NCBI RefSeq assembly: GCF_025836975.1
Contig: NZ_CP107548.1
Coordinates: forward strand, 2,356,001-2,420,000
Origin: Pollutimonas sp. M17
GTDB taxonomy: Bacteria; Pseudomonadota; Gammaproteobacteria; Burkholderiales; Burkholderiaceae_B
DNA length: 64,000 nt
Direction of reading: 5' to 3'
Shown: positions 54,835 to 64,000 of the stretch, piece by piece
How positions within the stretch are numbered: position 1 is the stretch's first letter
Layout: each line of letters starts with the position of its first letter
The notes under the pieces: generated by a model
Seen by the model: only the letters and a program-made list of their open reading frames with translations
Database searches by the model: none
Told to the model about the DNA's origin: nothing
Position numbers and translations under genes: made by a program

Positions 54835-55398
54835 CTACGCGGCCCCGAAGGGACCTATGCGCAACAAAGGCTCATCTTCATGACTTTCGGCGCCGAACAG
54901 TTCGGGCTGGAAGCAGGGTTCTTCATGTACATGCGCGTCCAGTTGCCGCGCCAGCCCCGTGAATACGCCGCGAGAAGCCGCGTTCTCCGGACCGACGGTG
55001 GTTTCTATGTATTGGACGGCATCGAGACCGGGACGCTGGAGCAGCTCGCTCAGCAAGCGGCGTGCCAGCCCTTTCCCCCGGGCGCGCTCATGGACGGCCA
55101 CCTGCCAGACGAACAGGGTGCCGGGCCGCTGGGGGGGAAGGTAGGCGGATATGAAACCGTCCAGCGTCCCGCCGCGTCCGGCGACGATGCAGGTCCGCGG
55201 AAAATGCTCGCACAGGAGCAGATAGGTGTAGACGGAATTGAGGTCGAGTGGCGGGCACTCTGAGATCAATCGATGGATGGCTGCCGCATCGGTCTTGCGC
55301 GGTATTCTGATCCACGTTTGTTCGGCGGCGCGGATGTCGATATCCGCGCTCGTATGAGAAATATCAGGAGGGAGTGTAAGGTTCGCGCAATCTGTCAC
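54835..55398 (-). CDS. ectA: L-2,4-diaminobutyrate acetyltransferase EctA
   Basis: The protein has 187 residues, a GNAT enzyme. It has RIPRKTDAAAIHRLISECPPLDLNSVYTYLLL-type start and the acetyl-CoA loop VHERARGKGLARRLL. It acetylates diaminobutyrate using acetyl-CoA. The start overlaps the ectR stop by 4 nt and ectB begins 110 nt further on, a longer gap than elsewhere in the operon. Confidence 0.95.
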   Translation of the reverse strand: MTDCANLTLPPDISHTSADIDIRAAEQTWIRIPRKTDAAAIHRLISECPPLDLNSVYTYLLLCEHFPRTCIVAGRGGTLDGFISAYLPPQRPGTLFVWQVAVHERARGKGLARRLLSELLQRPGLDAVQYIETTVGPENAASRGVFTGLARQLDAHVHEEPCFQPELFGAESHEDEPLLRIGPFGAA

Positions 55399-55937
55399 AC
55401 CACCAGTCCCGATTCGGGAAGCGCCCCATTTATGGGAACGTCCAGTATGGGCGAGGCAGGCTCGCCGGGCGCTTCGGTTGGCGCGACGCCGTCCGATTCC
55501 ATCAGGTCGACAATGCGTTCAAGCGATACGGTCATCATGGCCCGCTCTCGTTCGGGCAAGGCGTTCAGGGCGTCGGACAGCTTCTTCTGCAGGGGCGACG
55601 GCGTATCGCCGGCCAGCTTGATGCCGGCTTCGGTGGCCGTAATGAATACGATGCGGCGGTCTTCGCGGCCGCGTTCGCGGCGAACCAGCCCTTTGTCTTC
55701 CAGGCGATCGAGAATGCCGACGACGGTGCTGGCGCTGACATGAATTTCACGGCTGATGGCGGTGGCCGTAAGCGGGCCGCGATCGATGACCGCACGCAGG
55801 CAGACGAGCTGCGGAGCGGTGATATTGCTGCACGCGGCAAGCTGCCGGGAATGCAGGGCGACCGAGCGCGTGATGCGCCGCAAGGCGCGCAATATGCGCA
55901 AGTCGTAGTGCCGGTCCGCTGAAGGGGCGTTAGTCAT
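55395..55937 (-). CDS. ectR: MarR-family regulator of ectoine genes
   Basis: The protein has 180 residues with a MarR winged helix (ATAISREIHVSASTVVGILDRLEDKGLVRRERGREDRR) after an N-terminal dimerisation helix. Here it is the first gene of the ect operon and overlaps ectA. MarR-type EctR repressors are known to control ectABC in halophilic methylotrophs. A motif overlapping its promoter also occurs at the ehu promoter, so it may regulate both clusters. Confidence 0.92.
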   Translation of the reverse strand: MTNAPSADRHYDLRILRALRRITRSVALHSRQLAACSNITAPQLVCLRAVIDRGPLTATAISREIHVSASTVVGILDRLEDKGLVRRERGREDRRIVFITATEAGIKLAGDTPSPLQKKLSDALNALPERERAMMTVSLERIVDLMESDGVAPTEAPGEPASPILDVPINGALPESGLVV

Positions 55938-55980
55938 GATGAAGGTAATGATTCAGGTGGAAAAAAGTTCAGTTAAATTA

Positions 55981-56021
55981 ATTTCTATTGAAATCATAAG
56001 CCCCGTGGTGGATTGTGTCAA
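55981..56021 (-). promoter_or_regulatory. ectRABCD promoter with overlapping EctR-like motif
   Basis: On the minus strand, -35 TTGACA (56016-56021), 17-nt spacer, -10 TATGAT (55993-55998), a near-consensus promoter about 50 nt upstream of ectR. ATTTCTATTGAAAT (55981-55994), with ATTTC/GAAAT arms, covers the end of the -10 and the expected start site, a typical repressor position. Confidence 0.72.
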
Positions 56022-56170
56022 ATGGTCCGGAGCGCTGCTTGGGCAGGCGATGCTGTCCGGGTGTCGAATTAATCCAATCTATTCTACCTATATGTTTTAT
56101 AGGGGTTTTTTACGCTGTTAACAGACGTCGAGGGTGGGAGTGTTTTGACGGATGCTCTACGTCTGCGGTT

Positions 56171-56209
56171 CTTGATACGCATGCTTGATAGGCATGCTTG
56201 ATAGGCGTG
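56171..56209. repeat. 13-bp tandem repeat, three units
   Basis: Three consecutive units (CTTGATACGCATG, CTTGATAGGCATG, CTTGATAGGCGTG) followed by a decayed fourth. They lie in the 646-nt gene-free region between ectR and tldD. In the same region TTAACA followed by CG-rich GTCG-x-GGGTGG occurs twice (about 56117 and 56219). Confidence 0.8.
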
Positions 56210-56260
56210 CTTGCGTTCTTAACACGCGTCGGGGGTGGCGGGTGGGAGCCCCGAGCCCCC

Positions 56261-56297
56261 GTGACCGGTTCGGCGCCCAGCGCGCCGAACCGGTCAC
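56261..56297. repeat. Perfect 16-bp-arm palindrome
   Basis: GTGACCGGTTCGGCGC / GCGCCGAACCGGTCAC with loop CCAGC. It forms the left half of an element (56261-56348) that recurs in degenerate form at about 56436-56512. No T-run follows, so it is not a simple terminator of tldD, whose stop lies 288 nt away. Confidence 0.82.
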
Positions 56298-56480
56298 GCG
56301 GTTCCACGGCCAGGATAGGCTAACCTCCGGGCGTGATAGAAACCATAACCCCGGCACTCACCGCAGCCGATAACAACACCCCAAAAGATAGAGTCATCAG
56401 ATGCTTGCCAAACAGGGGCGGACGAGCAAGGCCAGGCGGTGTTCGGCGCACTGGACACCGAACCGGTCACGCGGTTCCAC
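56285..56480. repeat. Direct repeat pair, two copies of 23 bp (56285-56307 and 56458-56480)
   Basis: The two 23-bp copies are identical (starting CCGAACCGGTCACGCGG) and are followed by similar sequence for another 30 bp including CCTCCGGG-x-GTGA. Both belong to the composite element with a hairpin on its left side. The rest of 55938-56584 shows no credible gene. Confidence 0.8.
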
Positions 56481-56584
56481 TGCCCAGGCAGGACACCCTC
56501 CGGGTGTGACAAAAACTGCAGCCATAAAAAACAACAGCTATTTGCCTAAGTACCGCTCTAACCGCTACACGCGAGCCTTAGAGT

Positions 56585-58042
56585 TCAGGCCGTGCCGCCC
56601 ACCGTCAAGCCGTCCATCCTAACCGTAGGCATCCCGACCCCAACAGGCACGCTCTGCCCCTCTTTCCCGCAAGTGCCGACCCCCGAATCCAGCTGAAGGT
56701 CGTTGCCGATGAAACTGACGCGATTCATCGCATCCGGACCGTTCCCGATCAGCGTAGCGCCCTTCACCGGATACGTCACCTTGCCGTTTTCTATCATGTA
56801 GGCTTCCGACGTCGAAAAGACGAACTTGCCGCTGGTGATGTCCACCTGGCCGCCGCCGAAGTTCACCGCATACAGCCCCTTCTTCACGGAAGCGATGATT
56901 TCCTGCGGAGGCGTCTCGCCCGCCAGCATATAGGTATTGGTCATGCGCGGCATGGGCAGATGGGCATACGATTCGCGGCGGCCATTGCCGGTGACCGGCA
57001 TCTTCATCAGGCGCGCGTTCATCGAGTCCTGCATATAGCCTTTCAGGATGCCGTCCTCGATCAGCACATTGCGCTGCGTGGCATTGCCTTCGTCGTCGAT
57101 GTTCAGCGAGCCCCGGCGGTCGGCGATCGTGCCGTCGTCGATGACCGTGACGCCCTTGGACGCCACGCGTTCGCCGATGCGGCCCGAGAAAACGCTGGAG
57201 CCCTTGCGATTGAAGTCGCCTTCCAGGCCATGCCCGACGGCTTCGTGCAGCAAGATGCCGGGCCAGCCCGAACCCAGGACGACCGTCATTTCGCCGGCGG
57301 GTGCGGGGCGTGCCTGCAAGTTGGTCAGAGCCTCGTGCGTGGCGCGCTGTACATAGGAGCGCAGGATATCGTCGGTGAAGTAGGCAAGGCCGCTGCGGCC
57401 TCCGCCGCCCCCGTGCCCCATTTCGCGTCGGCCGTCGCGTTCGGCGATCACCGTCAACGACAGACGCACCAATGGACGCACGTCGGCCGCAAGGCGGCCG
57501 TCGCTGCCCGCCACCAGAACCACGTCGTACTCGGCGCCCAGGCCGGCCATGACCTGGATGATGTGCGGATCGGCCGCGCGCGCCATCGCCTCGATGCGCT
57601 CCAGCAAGGCCACTTTGTCGGGCGCGGACAAGGTATTGACCGGATCGATGGCGGGATACAGATCGTGCCCCTTGGGCGGATGGCCGCTGACCACCTTCTG
57701 CCGGCCGGCGCCCTGGCGTCCTATGGTGCGCACCACGCGCGCCGACGACAGCAAGGCATCGGGAGACAAGGTATCGGAATAGGCGAATGCCGTTTTTTCT
57801 CCGCTTATTGCGCGCACGCCAACGCCCTGCTCGATTGAAAAGCTGCCCGTCTTCACGATGCCTTCTTCGAGACTCCAGCTTTCACTGCGCGTATATTGAA
57901 AATAAAGGTCGGCATAATCGACCTTGTGCGTGAATATCTCGCCCAGGGCTCGCGCCATGTCGGCTTCGCCCAGGCCCCAGGGGTCCAGCAGAACCGATTT
58001 CGCGGTGGCCAATGCATTAATGCCTGGATCAACAATTTTCAT
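56585..58042 (-). CDS. tldD: Metalloprotease TldD
   Basis: The protein is 485 residues from ATG 58042 ([10 protein letters not shown]). It acts with TldE/PmbA as a zinc protease that trims modified peptides and degrades unfolded peptides in the cytoplasm. The zinc site [12 protein letters not shown] is intact, as are [16 protein letters not shown] and the [10 protein letters not shown] end region. The ribosome site is weak. It lies 22 nt after the nitrilase-family gene, so the two are co-transcribed, a common pairing in betaproteobacteria. Confidence 0.95.
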   Translation of the reverse strand: MKIVDPGINALATAKSVLLDPWGLGEADMARALGEIFTHKVDYADLYFQYTRSESWSLEEGIVKTGSFSIEQGVGVRAISGEKTAFAYSDTLSPDALLSSARVVRTIGRQGAGRQKVVSGHPPKGHDLYPAIDPVNTLSAPDKVALLERIEAMARAADPHIIQVMAGLGAEYDVVLVAGSDGRLAADVRPLVRLSLTVIAERDGRREMGHGGGGGRSGLAYFTDDILRSYVQRATHEALTNLQARPAPAGEMTVVLGSGWPGILLHEAVGHGLEGDFNRKGSSVFSGRIGERVASKGVTVIDDGTIADRRGSLNIDDEGNATQRNVLIEDGILKGYMQDSMNARLMKMPVTGNGRRESYAHLPMPRMTNTYMLAGETPPQEIIASVKKGLYAVNFGGGQVDITSGKFVFSTSEAYMIENGKVTYPVKGATLIGNGPDAMNRVSFIGNDLQLDSGVGTCGKEGQSVPVGVGMPTVRMDGLTVGGTA

Positions 58043-58064
58043 ATATGTAATAACCGTGATGTGT

Positions 58065-58883
58065 TTACATCGTGCGATGTTTGAGAGCGGGTAAAGAAGC
58101 GCGCACTTCGGCCAGCCGCTCAAGATTCATATTGCCTATGGCGTATCCCGGACCCTCGGCAAGGCAGTCCACGATTTCACCCCAAGGGTCGATTAGAACA
58201 GAATGCCCCCAGGTGCGCCGGCCGTTTTCGTGCTTGCCGCCCTGGGCCGCCGCTAATACATAGCATTGGTTTTCAATGGCTCTGGCGCGCAGCAGGACTT
58301 CCCAGTGCGCCGACCCTGTCGTATAGGTGAAGGCGGCCGGCAATATTAAAAGGCTTATATCGCCCAAGGCCCGGAAAAATTCGGGAAAACGCAAATCGTA
58401 ACAAATAGAAAGGCCGACCCGCCCGCAAGGCGCCATGAACGTCTGGGGCGGATTATCTCCGGGCCGTATGGTGGCGGACTCATTGAAGGATTCGGAGCCT
58501 TTATTGAATCCGAATAAATGGATCTTGTCGTAGCGCGCCAGTTGCGTTCCGGATGGGTCAAAAACCAGACTGGCATTATAAATGCGGTCGGGCTCTTCAT
58601 TATCGAGCGGCACAGTTCCGCCGACCAGCCATACTCCGTGCCGACTGGCCTGGCCGGCCAGGAACTCCTGGATCGGCCCTTTACCGGGCGCTTCCTTCAG
58701 CGCCAGCTTATCGGTGTCTTTGCGGCCCATGAAACAAAAATACTCTGGAAGCGCGATAAGCTCGGCGCCCTCGCCCGCCGCTCGCGCAATCAGTTCGGCC
58801 GCCTCGCTCAAATTACGCTGGAGCTCGGTGGACGACACGGTTTGTATGGCGGCCACCCGGAAATCATTTTTTAGTGCATTCAT
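58065..58883 (-). CDS. Carbon-nitrogen hydrolase (Nit/nitrilase superfamily amidase)
   Basis: The protein has 272 residues. The Glu-Lys-Cys triad is visible in [21 protein letters not shown] and [12 protein letters not shown]. This is the Nit1-like branch, which includes deaminated-glutathione amidases that repair side products of transaminases; that role is likely but not proven here. Upstream of tldD in one operon. Confidence 0.93.
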   Translation of the reverse strand: MNALKNDFRVAAIQTVSSTELQRNLSEAAELIARAAGEGAELIALPEYFCFMGRKDTDKLALKEAPGKGPIQEFLAGQASRHGVWLVGGTVPLDNEEPDRIYNASLVFDPSGTQLARYDKIHLFGFNKGSESFNESATIRPGDNPPQTFMAPCGRVGLSICYDLRFPEFFRALGDISLLILPAAFTYTTGSAHWEVLLRARAIENQCYVLAAAQGGKHENGRRTWGHSVLIDPWGEIVDCLAEGPGYAIGNMNLERLAEVRASLPALKHRTM

Positions 58884-59029
58884 TATTGGATAATCATCAA
58901 GGGGCTAAGATATTTAATAAATCCGGCGGATTCTTTTTTATCTAAATAAAAAATACGTTAGAATTCATCGGGCTTTGCATAAATAACTTTGCCCGGAAGC
59001 GTCTGTAAACATTCAACCAGGAATATCGA

Positions 59030-59395
59030 ATGACTCGCGATTCTTACACCGCTCTTAAACAAAAAATTGAAAAAGAAATCCTGAAACTGCAAAAACAGGC
59101 CCAAAATCTGCAGACCAAGCGCCGAGGCCCCGTCATTACATCGATAATCCGCTCCATGCGCGAATACGACATCACTCCTGAAGATATTACAGCAGCGTAT
59201 AGCAAAAAAACCACCCGCGCGTCAGTACGCAAACCATCGGCCTCTTCGGGCGCCTCCGCCAAACGCACGGTTCCCGCCAAATACCGGCACCCCGACACCG
59301 GCGAGACCTGGACAGGACGCGGAAAGGCTCCCCGCTGGATCGCCGCCGCCGAGGCTGAAGGAAAAAGCCGCGACACTTATCTGATCAACCAATAA
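59030..59395 (+). CDS. H-NS family nucleoid-associated protein
   Basis: The protein has 121 residues: an N-terminal coiled-coil oligomerisation region (about 1-50, KQKIEKEILKLQKQAQNLQ), a basic linker, and the C-terminal DNA-binding motif KYRHPDTGETWTGRGKAPRW, typical of betaproteobacterial H-NS-like proteins such as BpH3. It silences AT-rich, often foreign, DNA. A ribosome site (AGGAA) precedes the ATG and a strong terminator follows. Confidence 0.95.
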   Translation: MTRDSYTALKQKIEKEILKLQKQAQNLQTKRRGPVITSIIRSMREYDITPEDITAAYSKKTTRASVRKPSASSGASAKRTVPAKYRHPDTGETWTGRGKAPRWIAAAEAEGKSRDTYLINQ

Positions 59396-59414
59396 ACGCA
59401 ACGCCGACAAGCTG

Positions 59415-59440
59415 TGGCGCCGGCAAGCCGGCGCCATTTT
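59415..59440 (+). terminator. Intrinsic terminator of the H-NS-like gene
   Basis: TGGCGCCGG-CAAG-CCGGCGCCA followed by TTTT, 19 nt after the stop codon. Confidence 0.85.
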
Positions 59441-59502
59441 CGTATGAACGCTGACGCCGCATCGCGGCATCAAAAGACCGTTTCAGTCAGGACGTGGGCT
59501 CA

Positions 59503-60153
59503 TTAGCGCCTATGATCGTACCTGACCTCGCGCACCTGGCCGTTATTGCCCGGAAAGCCGTCGAATACCGCCTGCGCCAGATAAGGCATGACTTGCAGAA
59601 GATTTTCGCCGGCGCTGACATTTACCGCGCTCGACCTATATACTTCGGCGCCCTGGTTCCGATTATCTTTTATGGTCACGGTCAATGTGTTTTTGTACAC
59701 GTCGACCGGCACATTCGATACGGAGGGCGTCATGTAGATGCCTCCGCCCCATCCGCTATAACCGCCGTAATATCCCCCGAAAGCGGGGCCGAAGCCCCAG
59801 CCATCGTTTAAATAGGGATCGTTATAGCGCTGCACCCAGGCCTGCGTGACCGGATTATCGTAACTGATGTGCACATCGAACCGGGGTGAACCGCCCGAGG
59901 CGGCCTCGACCAGCCCGGTGGGCCCGATGGCGGCGCGTATCATGTCGGCGATACTGTCGAATTCCAGATTATTGACCTGCGTGGCGGCCGGCACGATACG
60001 ATAGCTCTGCCCCGACGCATCCGCGGGCCATTGCTGGAAGCTGGTGACACGCGCCGATATCGTCGATGCGCAGCCTGCAAGCAGCGCCATGCTGGCCATC
60101 ACGGCCCAAAATCGCAACATTGTGCCGGACAGCCGGCCTGATTTATTCCACAT
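59503..60153 (-). CDS. Outer membrane lipoprotein, DUF4136 type
   Basis: The protein has 216 residues. A lipoprotein signal with lipobox LLAG-Cys (Cys 28) is followed by a DUF4136-like beta/alpha domain and a Gly/Tyr-rich stretch (GFGPAFGGYYGGYSGWGGG) around 120-138. The absence of Asp after the Cys suggests outer-membrane sorting. A start at Met 12 is possible and would still leave the full signal. Function unknown. Confidence 0.85.
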   Translation of the reverse strand: MWNKSGRLSGTMLRFWAVMASMALLAGCASTISARVTSFQQWPADASGQSYRIVPAATQVNNLEFDSIADMIRAAIGPTGLVEAASGGSPRFDVHISYDNPVTQAWVQRYNDPYLNDGWGFGPAFGGYYGGYSGWGGGIYMTPSVSNVPVDVYKNTLTVTIKDNRNQGAEVYRSSAVNVSAGENLLQVMPYLAQAVFDGFPGNNGQVREVRYDHRR

Positions 60154-60337
60154 ACGTCCCCCTGCCTATTTACCCATGGCGCCAGCATAATGCGTTCCCG
60201 CTCGGGCCCGCCGCCGCAATGCGCCCATTATGCTTGAGACCGCGATAAGGGTCCGAAGGTTGCATTGCTCGCGGTAAAAGCCGCAACAGGACGCAAACAC
60301 TACAATAGGCGCATCCGGAATATTTTAAAGACCGATC

Positions 60338-63031
60338 ATGCGTACCGATAGCGCCCCCACCATTTCCCGCCACGATTATCAGCCCTACCCCTACCGCCTG
60401 CCCGCCGTCGAATTCACCTTCGATCTGGATCCCGCCCAAACCCGCGTGCATGCCCGCATGGAGTTTGAAAGGTCGACGGAACAGGCCCAGCCTCTGGTAC
60501 TGAACGGACAGGACCTCGAACTCGTATCGCTGCTGCTCGACGGCCGGGCCGTGGCGTCCGAGGAATATCGCCTGGAGAACGGCGCCCTGACGCTGTTCCC
60601 GTCCGCGCAACGCTTTACGCTGGACATCACCAGCCTGTGCCGGCCCGCCGACAACTCCAGCCTGATGGGCCTTTATGTATCGGGCGGCAAGCTGTTCACC
60701 CAATGCGAAGCCGAAGGCTTCCGGCGCATTGCCTGGTTTCCCGACAGGCCGGATGTCATGTCGCGTTATCGCGTGCGGCTGCGCGCCGACAAGCAACGCT
60801 ATCCGCTGCTGCTGTCCAACGGGAACCTGCTTGCGCAGGGAGACCTGGCCGATGGCCGGCACGAAGCGCTCTGGGAAGACCCGCAGCTCAAGCCGAGCTA
60901 CCTGTTCGCCCTGGTCGCCGGCGGCTTCGATTGCCGTGAACAAACCCTGCGGACCGGCAGCGGACGCCAGGCCCTGCTGCAGGTATACAGCGATCCGGGC
61001 TCCGAAAACAAAACCGCCTGGGCCCTGGACTGCCTGGCCCGCTCCGTGCAATGGGACGAGCGCCGCTTCGGGCTGGAACTGGACCTGGACCGCTTCATGA
61101 TCGTCGCCGCGCGCGATTTCAACATGGGCGCCATGGAGAACAAGGGGCTGAACATTTTCAACTCGGCCTACGTCCTGGCCGACCAGGACAGCGCCACCGA
61201 CTCGGCCTACCGCGCCATCGAGGCTGTGATCGGACACGAATACTTCCACAACTGGACGGGCAACCGCGTAACCTGCCGCGACTGGTTCCAGCTTTCATTG
61301 AAGGAAGGCCTGACGGTATTCCGCGACCAGGAATTCTCGGCCGACATGCTGGCCAGCGGCCTGTCCGGTCCGGAGGCGGACAGCGCGCGCGCCGTCAAGC
61401 GCATCGACGACGTCAGCACCTTGCGCATTGCCCAGTTTCCCGAAGACGCCGGCCCCATGGCACATCCCATCCGGCCTGAAAGCTATCAGGAAATCGGCAA
61501 CTTCTACACCGCCACCGTTTACGAGAAAGGCGCCGAAGTCATACGCATGCAGCACACCCTGCTGGGCGAAGAAGGCTTTCGCGCCGGGCTGGACGAGTAC
61601 TTCCGCCGCCACGACGGCCAGGCCGTCACCTGCGACGATTTCGTCAGCGCGATGGAATCCGTGTATGCGCGGCGCAATCCGGGCAAGACGCTGGATGTGT
61701 TCCGGCGCTGGTACTCGCAGGCCGGCACGCCCCGGGTTGCGGTCTCCCTGGCCTATGATGCGGCCCGGCAGACATGTTCGATCACCCTGCGCCAGCGCTG
61801 CGCGCCGGTGGGCGTGGAAAAACTGCAGAATCCTCCCCTGCCCAAGCCGCCCCTGCATATTCCGTTTGCGCTGGGCCTGCTGGACCGGCAAGGCCGGCCC
61901 ATGGCGATCACGCTCGAAGGCAAGACCGCCGAGACGGTCCTGCTAGAACTGACCGACGCCGAGCAGACCTGGACATTGACCAACATTGGGCAAGAGCCGG
62001 TTCCTTCGCTGCTGCGCAATTTCTCGGCCCCGGTCATCGTCGAGTTCGAGCGCGGCGATGCCGATCTGATGCTGCTGGCCCGGCACGATACCGACCCGTT
62101 CGCCCGCTGGGAAGCCGGGCAGGAACTGGCCACCCGGGCGCTGCTGGCGATGGTTCAGGCCTATGCCGACGGCGGCGAACCCAATGCCGGCGCCGCGCTT
62201 ATCGACACCTGGCGCGACCTGCTGACCGATCCGCTGTTGACCGCGGCCTACAAGGCGCGCGTGCTCACCCTGCCCACCGAAAAAGAGCTGCTGGAAAAAA
62301 CCGCTCCCATGGATCCCCTGAACGCGCTGCGGGCCAGCAAGCGCATGCGGGCTGAGCTGGGCCGGGCGCTGGCGCCCTTGTGGCTGGAAGCCTACCAGGC
62401 CCATGCAAGCAGCGACGGCCTCTACCGGCCCGACCCGCTGTCGTCGGGCCGCCGTGCGCTCAAGAACCTGGCGCTGTCCTACCTGATGGCCGCCGCGCAT
62501 TCCCAGGCCGAAGGGCTGGCGCTGGACCAGTACTACAAGGCAGGCAACATGACCGACCGCATGGGCGCGCTGTCCGCGCTGGTGCATCATGGCTCGCCCG
62601 CCGAATCGGCGAAAGCGCTGGATCATTTCTATGAGCAGTGGCAACAGGACGACCTGGTCATGGACAAGTGGTTTGCCTTGCAGGCCACGGCGCCCGGCAC
62701 CAACGTCCAGGCCGTGCGCGCGCTCATGCTGCATCCCGCTTTCTCGCTGCGCAATCCCAATCGCGCGCGCTCGCTGATCTTCCAGTTCTGCATGAACAAC
62801 CTGCAAGGCATCCACAACGCGGAAGGCTATGCCTTCTGGGCCGAACAAGTCCTGGCGCTGGATGAACTGAATCCCGAAATCGCGGCCCGCCTGGCACGCA
62901 CGTTCGATAACTGGCAGCGCTATGCGCCGGTTTATCGCCAGGCCATGCACAATGCGCTCAGGCAGATACAGCAACACCCCGACCTGTCACGCAACGTGTC
63001 GGAAATCATTTCCAAAGCATTGAACATCTAG
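60338..63031 (+). CDS. pepN: Aminopeptidase N (M1 family)
   Basis: The protein has 897 residues, the normal length. It is a zinc metallopeptidase that removes N-terminal residues in the cytoplasm. It has GAMENKG for exopeptidase specificity, HEYFHNWTGNRVTCRDWFQL with the HEXXH zinc motif, and the third ligand Glu in SLKEGLTVFRDQEFS. The C-terminal helical domains are complete. fbp follows 15 nt later on the same strand. Confidence 0.97.
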   Translation: MRTDSAPTISRHDYQPYPYRLPAVEFTFDLDPAQTRVHARMEFERSTEQAQPLVLNGQDLELVSLLLDGRAVASEEYRLENGALTLFPSAQRFTLDITSLCRPADNSSLMGLYVSGGKLFTQCEAEGFRRIAWFPDRPDVMSRYRVRLRADKQRYPLLLSNGNLLAQGDLADGRHEALWEDPQLKPSYLFALVAGGFDCREQTLRTGSGRQALLQVYSDPGSENKTAWALDCLARSVQWDERRFGLELDLDRFMIVAARDFNMGAMENKGLNIFNSAYVLADQDSATDSAYRAIEAVIGHEYFHNWTGNRVTCRDWFQLSLKEGLTVFRDQEFSADMLASGLSGPEADSARAVKRIDDVSTLRIAQFPEDAGPMAHPIRPESYQEIGNFYTATVYEKGAEVIRMQHTLLGEEGFRAGLDEYFRRHDGQAVTCDDFVSAMESVYARRNPGKTLDVFRRWYSQAGTPRVAVSLAYDAARQTCSITLRQRCAPVGVEKLQNPPLPKPPLHIPFALGLLDRQGRPMAITLEGKTAETVLLELTDAEQTWTLTNIGQEPVPSLLRNFSAPVIVEFERGDADLMLLARHDTDPFARWEAGQELATRALLAMVQAYADGGEPNAGAALIDTWRDLLTDPLLTAAYKARVLTLPTEKELLEKTAPMDPLNALRASKRMRAELGRALAPLWLEAYQAHASSDGLYRPDPLSSGRRALKNLALSYLMAAAHSQAEGLALDQYYKAGNMTDRMGALSALVHHGSPAESAKALDHFYEQWQQDDLVMDKWFALQATAPGTNVQAVRALMLHPAFSLRNPNRARSLIFQFCMNNLQGIHNAEGYAFWAEQVLALDELNPEIAARLARTFDNWQRYAPVYRQAMHNALRQIQQHPDLSRNVSEIISKALNI

Positions 63032-63046
63032 TTCCGGAGCATGTAG

Positions 63047-64000
63047 ATGAAACGCAAAACCCTGACCCAGTATCTGGTCGAACAACAAAGAAAGAAACAG
63101 GCGGTATCGGCCGAGGTGCGCCTGCTGATCGAAACCGTCGCCCGGGCCTGCAAGGCCATCAGCCATGCGGTCAGCAAGGGGGCGCTGGGCGGCGTCCTGG
63201 GCAGCCTGGATACGGAAAACGTACAGGGCGAAGTCCAAAAGAAGCTCGATGTGCTGTCCAACGAAATCCTGCTGGAAGCCAACGAATGGGGCGGCCACCT
63301 CGCCGCCATGGCGTCCGAGGAGATGGAGACCATACACCGCATTCCCAACCGCTATCCCAAGGGCGAAAACCTGTTGCTGTTCGATCCCCTGGACGGCTCC
63401 TCCAACATCGACGTCAACGTATCCATAGGCACCATTTTCTCGGTGCTGCATGCGCCGCACCATGCCTCGGGCCGCGATGTGGATGAAAACGACTTCCTGC
63501 AGGCCGGCTCGCAGCAGGTCGCGGCCGGCTATGCCGTGTACGGCCCGCAAACCATGCTGGTGCTTACGGTGGGCAACGGCGTGGTGGGCTTCACGCTGGA
63601 CCGCGAAATGGGTTCATGGGTGCTGACGCACGACGACATCCGCATTCCCGAACAGACCGCCGAGTTCGCCATCAACATGTCGAACATGCGCCACTGGGAA
63701 GCGCCGGTCAAGCGCTATATCGAAGACTGCCTGGCCGGCAAGACCGGCCCGCTGGGCAAGGATTACAACATGCGCTGGATCGCCTCGATGGTGGCGGACG
63801 TGCATCGCATCCTGACGCGCGGCGGCATCTTCATGTACCCGCGCGACGAGCGGCCTTCGGGCAAGGCCGGCAAACTCCGGCTGATGTACGAAGCCAATCC
63901 CATGAGCTTCATCGTGGAGCAGGCCGGCGGCGCCGCCACCGACGGAAGCCAGCGCATCCTGGACGTTCATCCGGCCGCCCTGCATCAGCGCATCGGCGTC
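63047..64000 (+). CDS. fbp: Fructose-1,6-bisphosphatase class I, C-terminus cut by window edge
   Basis: 318 codons are visible from ATG 63047 with no stop before the edge; the family is about 335-340 residues, so little is missing. The metal and substrate motif [15 protein letters not shown] is intact, along with [14 protein letters not shown] and [20 protein letters not shown]. It is the key gluconeogenic enzyme, hydrolysing fructose 1,6-bisphosphate. It appears co-transcribed with pepN. A CGGAGC site lies about 8 nt upstream of the start. Confidence 0.97.
   Translation, partial: MKRKTLTQYLVEQQRKKQAVSAEVRLLIETVARACKAISHAVSKGALGGVLGSLDTENVQGEVQKKLDVLSNEILLEANEWGGHLAAMASEEMETIHRIPNRYPKGENLLLFDPLDGSSNIDVNVSIGTIFSVLHAPHHASGRDVDENDFLQAGSQQVAAGYAVYGPQTMLVLTVGNGVVGFTLDREMGSWVLTHDDIRIPEQTAEFAINMSNMRHWEAPVKRYIEDCLAGKTGPLGKDYNMRWIASMVADVHRILTRGGIFMYPRDERPSGKAGKLRLMYEANPMSFIVEQAGGAATDGSQRILDVHPAALHQRIGV

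Noticed and set aside
56171-56209. Possible CRISPR array
   Set aside because: Units are 13 bp and directly adjacent without spacers, and no cas genes are in the window.

Overview
The window is about 64 kb of high-GC, gene-dense chromosome with no phage, transposon or CRISPR array that I can see. Its gene content points to a betaproteobacterium of the Alcaligenaceae (Bordetella / Achromobacter / Pusillimonas-like). The clues are two Bug-type (tripartite tricarboxylate) receptors, a short H-NS-like protein with the betaproteobacterial C-terminal DNA-binding motif, a nitrilase gene beside tldD, glcDEF, and many LysR/GntR/IclR regulators. This assignment is an inference from gene content, not from a marker gene. 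The first and last genes (a Bug receptor and fbp) run off the window edges.

Layout. 1-8.7 kb: GntR regulator with a Bug receptor, a copper nitrite reductase with an extra N-terminal cupredoxin domain, an OPT transporter, a family-39-like glycosyltransferase, and a LysR regulator divergent from azoreductase. 8.8-16.1 kb: dbpA, ribA, then a liv-type branched-chain amino acid ABC transporter in which permease and ATPase are fused. 16.5-20 kb: four small genes, two of them diverged tandem paralogues, leading into a Kef-type K+/H+ antiporter. 20-25 kb: class II ribonucleotide reductase, then an SDR oxidoreductase and its probable TetR regulator, each preceded by nearly the same palindrome. 24.7-28 kb: a stress-like cluster of manganese catalase and several very small hydrophilic or secreted proteins, then tRNA-Lys(CTT). 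28-34 kb: purB, a GST, a leuCD pair with a divergent LysR regulator. 33.7-40 kb: an IclR regulator and a five-gene operon (deacetylase-fold hydrolase, LVIVD beta-propeller, CobW GTPase, Bug receptor, asparaginase-fold amidohydrolase) that looks like an uncharacterised amide or imide catabolic system. 40-48.6 kb: TauE/SafE permease, mnmA, glcFED, a D-lactate dehydrogenase-like flavoenzyme, and aroG. 49-56 kb: ectoine/hydroxyectoine uptake (ehuBCDA) facing ectoine/hydroxyectoine synthesis (ectABCD with the MarR regulator ectR). 56-64 kb: a repeat-rich non-coding block, tldD, a nitrilase-family amidase, the H-NS-like gene, a lipoprotein, pepN and fbp.

Regulation is unusually readable here. The most interesting signals are: (1) a promoter, a 28-codon Phe-rich leader frame and an intrinsic terminator, in that order, directly upstream of aroG, which looks like a transcription attenuator; (2) a 14-bp motif overlapping the core promoters of both the ect operon (EctR side) and the ehu operon, linking ectoine synthesis and uptake; (3) paired palindromes at the TetR/SDR locus; (4) a perfect palindrome ahead of the GntR gene; (5) an FNR/DNR-like site upstream of nirK. 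All of these come from reading the sequence by eye; none has been tested with a search or folding program.
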